DNA of 51,681 nucleotides, taken from Bacillus sp. JCM 19041 (GTDB lineage: Bacteria; Bacillota; Bacilli; Bacillales; Bacillaceae_D). Positions 46,046 through 51,681 of the stretch are shown here, in pieces. Every line of letters starts with the position of its first letter. The stretch's first letter is position 1. The notes below the pieces were generated by a model, which saw only the letters and a program-made list of their open reading frames with translations, was not told the DNA's origin and did not search any database. The DNA is taken from contig BAXC01000021.1 of the NCBI GenBank assembly GCA_001310375.1, forward strand, positions 1-51,681, read 5' to 3'. The position numbers and the translations under genes were made by a program.

Positions 46046-47221
46046 CTATAAAAAACATGCTCCCTCACCCCGATAAGTTGTATACCGATCTGTTATTTCT
46101 CCACCTTCAATCACGAGCATATCATCAAACCGCTCACAAATCTCTCCTGCTTTTGCAGCACGGAACAAGACTGGGTCTCCTATAGATAATGATTCTCCTT
46201 TTAAGCGAATGGGTGTTTGCACTTCTCCAGCACCTTCTAATGAAAGAAGCTTTGCCCCCTTTGGATAAATTGGTTGAGGAGTTTTATCCTTACCTACAGA
46301 ACCTGATGCAATATAACCACCACCAAGACATGTATAAATTTCTGGATGGGGTTGACGAACAACTGGCAATGCAAAAAACAATGCTGGTTTATACTGAAAC
46401 GTAAGGTATCGATCAAACAATAGAGGTGTGTAAATACCAGAACCAACCGTAACTTCAGTGACAGATTTGTCTAAAACGGTGGTGTTCATGCTCCCTGTCC
46501 CTCCACCATTTACAAACGCAAGAAAAAATCCTTTCGCCTCAAGTGCAGCAACAACCGCAGTACGGTGTGCTGCAATTCTTTGAACGGATTTCCGCTTCAT
46601 GAAGCGAACAGCTTGGTCTTTGAAAAATTGACCAGACTGATCCGTCACACCTGCAAGTTGCGCTTCGTATCCCATTAAACCGGCTAAATCAATTGTTTCT
46701 GTTTCCTTAATATATTCGGCAAGAGATACAACCTCCTCTGGAGTTGCTAAAGGGGAACGACGCACACCAAAATGAAAACCGCCAAATGAAGTACTCATAT
46801 CAATATCAATACAAACTTTAAAAAAACCATCTGCCTCATTAGCTAATCGTTCAAGCAATTCAACCTGAAGTTGGTCATCAACCATACAGTAAATCGTTTT
46901 CCCAAATCGGTTTAATTGGGCAATCTTTGTCAAGGCACGTTCATCATTAGAAGGGTAGCCAATTAACAAGTCATCAAAGCCTTGTTCGCTTAGGAATACC
47001 GCCTCTGCAGCAGTGAAACACATCAAACCTTGAAAAAAAGGATCCATTTGTAAGAGCCTCTTTAAAACTTGAACTGACCGAATTGATTTTGTCGCAATTC
47101 GAATCGTTTTGTTTTGTGATGTTGACATTATTTGCTGCACATTTTGTTTAAGCGAATCCATATTAAGAAGCAAAGCAGGCAAATGCTGCTTTTTAAGCGC
47201 GTCTATCAGCATTCGTTCCAT
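46046..47221 (-). CDS. PLP-dependent amino acid deaminase/aldolase (alanine-racemase-fold)
   Basis: 391 residues, intact. The fold is that of alanine racemase N-terminal-type PLP enzymes related to D-serine deaminase and D-threonine aldolase. The PLP lysine is probably in RIATKSIRSVQVLKRLL; other conserved parts are GLMCFTAAEAVFLSEQGFDDLLIGYP, VCIDIDMSTSFGGFHFGVRRS, LAGLMGYEAQLAG, FVNGGGTGSMNTT, EVTVGSGIYTPLLFDRY and the metal-site-like end MLVIEGGEITDRYTTYRGEGACFL. The exact substrate (D-amino acid or hydroxy-amino acid) cannot be told. ATG 47221 follows GGAGGGGAG. Monocistronic. Confidence 0.8.
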   Translation of the reverse strand: MERMLIDALKKQHLPALLLNMDSLKQNVQQIMSTSQNKTIRIATKSIRSVQVLKRLLQMDPFFQGLMCFTAAEAVFLSEQGFDDLLIGYPSNDERALTKIAQLNRFGKTIYCMVDDQLQVELLERLANEADGFFKVCIDIDMSTSFGGFHFGVRRSPLATPEEVVSLAEYIKETETIDLAGLMGYEAQLAGVTDQSGQFFKDQAVRFMKRKSVQRIAAHRTAVVAALEAKGFFLAFVNGGGTGSMNTTVLDKSVTEVTVGSGIYTPLLFDRYLTFQYKPALFFALPVVRQPHPEIYTCLGGGYIASGSVGKDKTPQPIYPKGAKLLSLEGAGEVQTPIRLKGESLSIGDPVLFRAAKAGEICERFDDMLVIEGGEITDRYTTYRGEGACFL

Positions 47222-47535
47222 GATTGCTCCCCTCCTTTTATCTCACTAATTCCACATACCTAGGTGTAATTCCTTGCTTAACACGATCGCTTTGTAATAG
47301 AACTTATAACACCTTCATCGAAACAGCCTGATGATTCTCTAAATCAGCAATTCATCGAATGAATCCTTCGTTCTATTCCGACCATATTTTTACTGTTTTT
47401 ATCGTGATTCTTTTGGGTAAACAGGGAAGATGCATTTGTATATTGGATACCTTCGTTAAATGCAGCCGTACGTATCTTATCTTTTAAAACGTTATGTTCT
47501 CTGTTCGATTTTACACATGTTAGGAGATACTCTGT
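47222..47535. other. Intergenic region between divergent deaminase and GltS genes
   Basis: 314 bases with no credible gene on either strand. It holds the ribosome binding sites of both flanking divergent genes (GGAGGGGAG and AGGAGAT) and must carry their promoters. A short palindrome ATTCAT-CGA-ATGAAT lies near 47350-47364; its meaning is unclear. Confidence 0.5.
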
Positions 47536-48950
47536 ATGTCACTTGAATTGGTAGGCATGGCACTGCTATTGCTTGCAACGATGCTTATTATTGGAAAATG
47601 GATTCGCCTAAAGATCCCTGTATTGCAAACCTTATTTTTGCCTAGTTCATTAATTGGCGGCTTTCTAGCATTAGCGCTAGGCCCCGAACTGTTAGGCAGA
47701 CTTGGTCAGAAGATTCTTTTTTGGCCGACGAAGGGCTCTTTTCATCAGGAATCATTGACGTCTGGTCTGGTTTGCCTGGACTATTAATCAATGTTGTCTT
47801 TGCATCATTATTCATCGGTTATGTTTTACCTAAGCCCAAAAAAATGTGGGAGACAGGGGGACCGCAGGTTGCGCTCGGATTCACTATGTCGTGGGCTCAC
47901 TATGTAGCTGGCATTCTGCTTGCTATTACCATTCTTACTCCATTGTTTGGGCTTAGTCCTGCTGCCGGTGCATTAATTGAAATTAGTTTTGTGGGTGGTC
48001 ATGGGACTGCCGCTGGACTTGCTGGTACCTTTGAAGATCTTGATTTTTCTGAAGGGTATGACCTATCCATCGGACTTGCCACAATCGGCCTCCTATCTGG
48101 TGTTGTGATCGGAATGATCTTGGTAAACTGGGCAGCACGTAAAGGAAAATCCAAAACGCTGCAGCACCCAGACGATATTTCTGTTGAACAGCGGAGTGGA
48201 GTAATAAGCGAAGAAAATCGAGCAGCCGGTACTACGCAGACAACATCATCTATGTCAATCGAACCTTTGGCGCTTCATATGGGCTTTATCGCTGTTGCAA
48301 TATTAATTGGCTACATTCTATTGGAAGGATTCGTTTGGCTCGAGGAAATCACATATGGTTCTGCTTATGACTTGTATTTATTTGAATATATACCACTCTT
48401 TCCATTTGCAATGATTGGTGGGATTATTCTACAACTTGTTCTATCTCGATTCGATAAACGTAAGCTTGTCGACCGTAAGACAATTAGTCGAATTCAAGGA
48501 CTTTCCCTTGATTTGTTAATTGTCAGTGCCATGGCTTCCATTTCGTTAACCGTCATTGGCGAATACTTGGTTCCCTTTTTTCTCCTTGCCTTAGCGGGTA
48601 TTGCTATCAACGTGTTTTTCTTCCTATATTTAGGTCCACGTATGATTCCAGATTTCTGGTTTGAGCGAGGTATTGGTGACTTTGGTCAAGCAATGGGTGT
48701 TGCTGCTACAGGAATTATACTCATGCGAATTGTTGATCCGGAAAATAAATCACCAGCATTTGATGCTTTTGGTTATAAACAAATTCTTTTTGAACCAATG
48801 GTTGGAGGTGGCCTTGTCACAGCTGTTGCCATGCCATTCATCATCCAGTTTGGATCCATTCCAGTCTTAATTGTGACCACCATTCTTATGATTGCATCTT
48901 GGTCTATTGGCGTCTTTTATTTTGGCAAAAAAAAGCAAGTGGATGGCTAA
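47536..48950 (+). CDS. gltS: Sodium/glutamate symporter (GltS family), one frameshift
   Basis: ATG 47536 follows AGGAGAT. The protein begins LELVGMALLLLATMLIIGKWIRLKIPVLQTLFLPSSLIGGFLALALGPELLG. At a T6 run near 47715-47720 the frame breaks; one more T restores FLADEGLFSSGIIDVWSGLPGLLINVVFASLFIG. The family motif FVGGHGTAAGLAGTFEDL and two halves of about five spans each mark it as a GltS-type sodium-coupled carrier. Joined length is about 471, somewhat longer than E. coli GltS (401) because of a hydrophilic middle loop (residues ~200-235). The C-terminal codons form part of the terminator. Confidence 0.87.
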
Positions 48951-48970
48951 AACCGTCCCTTGCTTTTTTT
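48933..48970. terminator. Terminator overlapping the gltS stop codon
   Basis: A stem AAGCAAG-T-GGATGG / CCGTCC-CTTGCTT with loop CTAAAA, flanked by A and T runs. The stop codon (48948-48950) lies in the loop region. Confidence 0.85.
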
Positions 48971-49027
48971 GCGCGTTTTTTATAATATGCTATACTGCCA
49001 AATAGAATTGTGGAGAAGAGGAACAGT

Positions 49028-49288
49028 ATGCCACTACACATAAAGACAGATAAGCGTAGAAAGTTAACATTACGGACAACGATATTCTTGCTCGTTTCAG
49101 CCGTTGTCATTGTGTCTCTTTTAGTAACCGACTTATTGATACATCAAACGATTGGTGAAGAGATTGAACAAAACCAAGCAGATAAAGCCCAGCAGCTTGC
49201 GAGAACAGTCGCACTTACACCCGTTGTACTTTTAATCCATGCGTATGAAGAAATGTTCATAACCTCCTTCACACAAACTTCACATTGA
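49028..49288 (+). pseudogene. Sensor histidine kinase N-terminal remnant (DctS/CitS-like)
   Basis: ATG 49028 follows GAAGAGG. The 86 residues have a basic start (KTDKRRKLTLRTTI), one transmembrane segment (FLLVSAVVIVSLLVTDLLI) and the start of an extracellular sensing domain (IGEEIEQNQADKAQQLARTVALTPVV). This matches the N-terminus of CitA/DcuS-type kinases, which sense carboxylates and usually sit beside a transporter gene. The sensing domain, PAS domain, kinase core and response regulator are all missing; the next gene begins 70 bases on. A deletion has removed the rest. The upstream gltS suggests what it once controlled. Confidence 0.7.
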
Positions 49289-49359
49289 AAATGAGTTTAT
49301 TTCTAGCAAAACGGGTATTGTAAGAAGGAGACAGATTTTAATGAAGGAGTGTTGTCACA

Positions 49360-49869
49360 ATGGCTAAAAAAATTGCCGTACTTGTAACAGACATGGTAGA
49401 GGAAATTGAATTGACTGATCCTGTAAAAGCATATAAAGAAGCAGGTCATGAAGTCACGCTAATCAACGCAGAACCAGACAAAAAAATTACTGGCAAAAAT
49501 GGCGATACGTTTAGTATCGACAAAGGCATTGATGATGTAACACCTGATCAATTTGACGCATTGCTTATTCCTGGAGGATTCTCACCAGACATTCTCCGTG
49601 CAAATCCTAAACACGCGGCATTTGCGAAACCGTTTCTTGCAAACGAAAAACCCGTGTTCGCTATTTGCCACGGCCCACAATTCTTAGTAGATACAGACGA
49701 GTTAAAAGGGTTAGATGTAACAAGCTTTGTCTCTGTACGTAAAGACTTAGAAAACGCAGGCGCAAACGTAAAAGACGAGGAAGTTGTTGTCTCTCACAAC
49801 TTAGTAACTAGCCGCACACCAGACGACTTACCTGCCTTTAATAAAGCGGCACTTGAGTTGTTAAATTAA
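49360..49869 (+). CDS. DJ-1/PfpI-family protein (YraA/YfkM-like)
   Basis: 169 residues, intact. Class I glutamine-amidotransferase-like fold: KIAVLVTDMVEEIELTDPVKAYKEAGHEVTLINAE at the N-terminus with the conserved Glu (14/15), ALLIPGGFSPDILRANP, and the nucleophile elbow AICHGPQ with Cys103-His104. Family members act as stress-induced deglycases or proteases (YraA and YfkM types in Bacillus). ATG 49360 follows AAGGAGTG. A terminator follows. It appears monocistronic. Confidence 0.9.
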   Translation: MAKKIAVLVTDMVEEIELTDPVKAYKEAGHEVTLINAEPDKKITGKNGDTFSIDKGIDDVTPDQFDALLIPGGFSPDILRANPKHAAFAKPFLANEKPVFAICHGPQFLVDTDELKGLDVTSFVSVRKDLENAGANVKDEEVVVSHNLVTSRTPDDLPAFNKAALELLN

Positions 49870-49883
49870 ATACGATTAAATAG

Positions 49884-49908
49884 CCAGCGAGGTGATGATC
49901 CTTGCTGG
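49884..49908 (+). terminator. Terminator of the PfpI gene
   Basis: CCAGCGAGG / CCTTGCTGG stem with a 7-base loop, followed by TTTTTATT. Confidence 0.82.
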
Positions 49909-50054
49909 TTTTTATTGTACCGGCTGATGAGCCTTACAGCATAGAAAGTGAAATACTTTTGCTTGTGTTGTTGAATAGAAGACACCAAGCATCACCAAAA
50001 ACATCAGAAGTCTCCAAATCGAATTGAACCCGAGCACTTAAATGAATTAGAGAA

Positions 50055-50087
50055 AAATGCCTCTGCGATAAACTCTCAGAGGCATTT
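50055..50087 (-). terminator. Terminator downstream of the SDR gene
   Basis: AAATGCCTCTG / CAGAGGCATTT, 11-bp stem, followed on the minus strand by TTCTCT. About 45 bases after the SDR stop. Confidence 0.75.
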
Positions 50088-50132
50088 CGTCTACGGTCTA
50101 AGCCAAGTACACATCACTTAGCTCTCCTCAGA

Positions 50133-50873
50133 TTATTTAGCTGTTACTCCGCCATCTACTGGTAATTCAATTCCCGTAATATGGCTAGCTTCATCAGATG
50201 CTAAAAACAATACAGCTGCAGCTACTTCTTCTGCGTTTCCAAGGTTCGGTAAAGCAACTTGTGTTAGGAAGTAATCTTTGTACATTTCCATTGAAGGTGC
50301 ACTCATTGGCGTAACGATATAACCTGGGTGAACTGAGTTCACACGAATATTTTTCTTTCCATAATCAACTGCTGCTGCTTTTGTAATGGAACGCACAGCA
50401 CCTTTTGACGCTGTATAAGCACCCGCACCAGCCATGCCTGTTAAAGCGGAAATGGATGAGATGTTTACGATCGATCCACCCTTTTCTTCCATTAAAGGAA
50501 TTGCTTGCTGCATACCAAACATAACGCCATTTATATTAATTCCATATGTGCGCGCCCAGTCGTCTTCTGTTTGCTCTTCAAACGGTGTTGCCAATGAAAT
50601 CCCTGCATTATTAACTAATATATCTAGTTTTCCATATTTATTTTTCACTTGCGTCATAACGTCTTCCCACGCATCTTTTGAAGCGACATTATGTTGAATT
50701 GCGAGCGCTTCTCCGCCCATATCGGCAATTTTTTTTGCAACTGCTTGAACGGCTTCTTCATTTATATCAGTTGCAACGACCGTTGCGCCTTCGCGTGCAA
50801 ACATCAGCGCTTCCGCTTCCCCCATACCGCTTCCTGCGCCCGTAACCAATGCAATCTTGTTTTGTAATCTCAT
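50133..50873 (-). CDS. Short-chain dehydrogenase/reductase (SDR)
   Basis: 246 residues, intact classical SDR. NAD(P) loop TGAGSGMG (11-18) with Asp36 after the second strand (VVATDIN), which favours NAD. NNAG (88-91), catalytic Ser140 (NISSISA), Tyr153 and Lys157 (YTASKGA), and a C-terminal ITGIELPVDGGVTAK. The family ranges from ketoacyl reductases to sugar dehydrogenases, so the substrate is open. It is divergent from a TetR gene whose product probably represses it. Confidence 0.9.
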   Translation of the reverse strand: MRLQNKIALVTGAGSGMGEAEALMFAREGATVVATDINEEAVQAVAKKIADMGGEALAIQHNVASKDAWEDVMTQVKNKYGKLDILVNNAGISLATPFEEQTEDDWARTYGININGVMFGMQQAIPLMEEKGGSIVNISSISALTGMAGAGAYTASKGAVRSITKAAAVDYGKKNIRVNSVHPGYIVTPMSAPSMEMYKDYFLTQVALPNLGNAEEVAAAVLFLASDEASHITGIELPVDGGVTAK

Positions 50874-50901
50874 TTGAAAAAAGCCCCCTTGTATAAAGCG
50901 A

Positions 50902-50952
50902 ATAGTTCAACTATCATATTTTTATTATAACTTCTTTTTAGCTTGGATGCAA
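50902..50952 (-). promoter_or_regulatory. SDR promoter with palindromic site in the SDR/TetR divergent region
   Basis: Minus-strand promoter TTGCAT (50947-50952), 17 bp, TATAAT (50924-50929). About 9 bases downstream of the -10 box is the perfect palindrome ATAGTT-C-AACTAT (50902-50914), a likely TetR operator at the transcription start. A plus-strand promoter for the TetR gene (TTGGAT 50943-50948, TACAAT 50966-50971) overlaps the SDR -35. Confidence 0.65.
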
Positions 50953-51001
50953 ACGCTTCCTGTTATACAATGACATTACTCTCAAATTTAAAGGAGTTCT
51001 T

Positions 51002-51640
51002 ATGCCGGACCTAGGAAAACGTGAAGAAAAGAAAAATAAACGCTATAAAAGCATTGTTACAACAGCGGAAAAGCTATTTCTGTCTGCTGGGCTTGATCAT
51101 GTCCAAATGCAAGATATCGCTGATGCAGAACAAATTGGGATTGCTACCTTATTCCGCTATTTCCCCAAAAAAGATCGTTTACTCGTTGCTGTTGCTGTTA
51201 ATAATTTAGAGGCTCATATTCAATCATTTACAGATATTGCTTATAATCAAGAGACTGCATTCATTCGCTTAGAAAAAGTCTTAGACTTGCTAACGGTTGA
51301 ATCTTCTGGAACATTAAGTCAAGCAGCTGCATTCCGAGAGGCATTTGAAAGCTATGCCTCGTTTGCCCAAGAGCCACTAGACACCATTGATGAGTATATT
51401 GCAACACAAGAAAAAATTGCCGAACTTGTCATGAAGATCATTGAAGATGGAAAAAAAGACGGCTCTTTTCGCCAAAACATCCCAATTAAAGAAGCGATCA
51501 TCGCGACGATTAATAGCTACGGCACATTTGGCAGCAACATTACCTTAAAATCCTCCATTACGTTTTTAGAGGAAGATATCGCTCCACATAAACAGCAACA
51601 AATGTTAAAAGAAATGTTACTTACGTACTTGCGACCTTAA
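51002..51640 (+). CDS. TetR/AcrR-family transcriptional regulator
   Basis: 212 residues, intact. The N-terminal DNA-binding domain reads KSIVTTAEKLFLSAGLDHVQMQDIADAEQIGIATLFRYFPKKDRLLVAV, the typical TetR helix-turn-helix. The C-terminal ligand domain is all-helical and variable. ATG 51002 follows AAAGGAG. Divergent orientation with the SDR gene and a palindrome between them suggest that it represses that gene until an unknown small molecule binds. Confidence 0.9.
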   Translation: MPDLGKREEKKNKRYKSIVTTAEKLFLSAGLDHVQMQDIADAEQIGIATLFRYFPKKDRLLVAVAVNNLEAHIQSFTDIAYNQETAFIRLEKVLDLLTVESSGTLSQAAAFREAFESYASFAQEPLDTIDEYIATQEKIAELVMKIIEDGKKDGSFRQNIPIKEAIIATINSYGTFGSNITLKSSITFLEEDIAPHKQQQMLKEMLLTYLRP

Positions 51641-51681
51641 TGATCCATCTGACTTACCACGAAAAAAACCGAGGGGCACTC

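Noticed and set aside
1-51681. CRISPR arrays, tRNA/rRNA genes, insertion sequences, prophage genes
   Set aside because: No regularly spaced direct repeats, no cloverleaf or rRNA-like segments, and no transposase, integrase or phage structural motifs were seen in any frame.

Overview
The window looks like chromosomal DNA from a low-GC Gram-positive member of the Bacillaceae. The evidence is Bacillus-type ribosome binding sites (AGGAGG), many GTG/TTG starts, A/T-rich intergenic DNA, hairpin-plus-T-run terminators, and recognisable Bacillus families: CstR, GntR/YtrA-type regulators, MurR/NamZ, class D sortase, and the dhb siderophore operon. An alkaliphilic Shouchella/Alkalihalobacillus-like host is a guess. 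I see no rRNA, tRNA, CRISPR array, insertion sequence or phage block.

Layout. 0-12.5 kb: a cut-off SH3b secreted protein; a VOC protein convergent with an acetyltransferase fragment; a TPR protein; a GntR-ABC ATPase-permease operon with a palindromic operator; a frameshifted acetyltransferase; a lone pseudaminic-acid-synthase-like gene; a class D sortase; a CstR-type persulfide sensor with an operator inside its own promoter; a decayed yjdI (4Fe-4S mono-cluster) gene coupled to an intact yjdJ-type acetyltransferase; a second GntR-ABC operon; and a Fur-boxed siderophore-binding lipoprotein. 12.5-18 kb: frameshifted DUF418 and CPBP-like membrane proteins (with an 11-G tract before the latter), a YdcZ-Crp/Fnr-YdcZ operon, an AAA+ ATPase and a RimJ-type acetyltransferase. 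18-25 kb: a co-directional cell-wall sugar salvage cassette (anmK, PIG-L deacetylase, namZ, acetyltransferase, murR, BadF-type kinase, acetyltransferase). 25-31.5 kb: iron-type alcohol dehydrogenase, a 56-residue small protein, an acetyltransferase, a sugar-lactone/alditol oxidase, and a DUF5058 / membrane protein / M20 amidohydrolase operon. 31.8-45.8 kb: a complete bacillibactin-type operon, dhbA-C-E-B-F-mbtH-MFS exporter-sfp, on the minus strand behind a Fur box. 46-51.7 kb: a PLP amino-acid deaminase/aldolase, a GltS-type symporter followed by a truncated sensor kinase, a DJ-1/PfpI protein, and a divergent SDR/TetR pair.

How they work together. The dhb genes make 2,3-dihydroxybenzoate (dhbC, dhbB, dhbA), activate it (dhbE), load it on the aryl carrier domain of dhbB and assemble DHB-Gly-Thr units on dhbF, with Sfp priming the carriers, MbtH assisting adenylation and the MFS protein probably exporting. 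The binding lipoprotein at 11.4-12.4 kb is Fur-boxed too and may serve re-uptake. The 18-25 kb cassette looks like intracellular recovery of MurNAc/GlcNAc.

A striking property of the sequence is about 25 single-base deletions and 2 single-base insertions that break otherwise well-conserved reading frames, seven of them in dhbF alone. Lengths become normal once each frame is joined. Uncorrected sequencing or assembly errors are the simplest explanation, so I annotate these as genes and state each break. By contrast yjdI (two nonsense codons plus a frameshift) and the kinase fragment look truly decayed.
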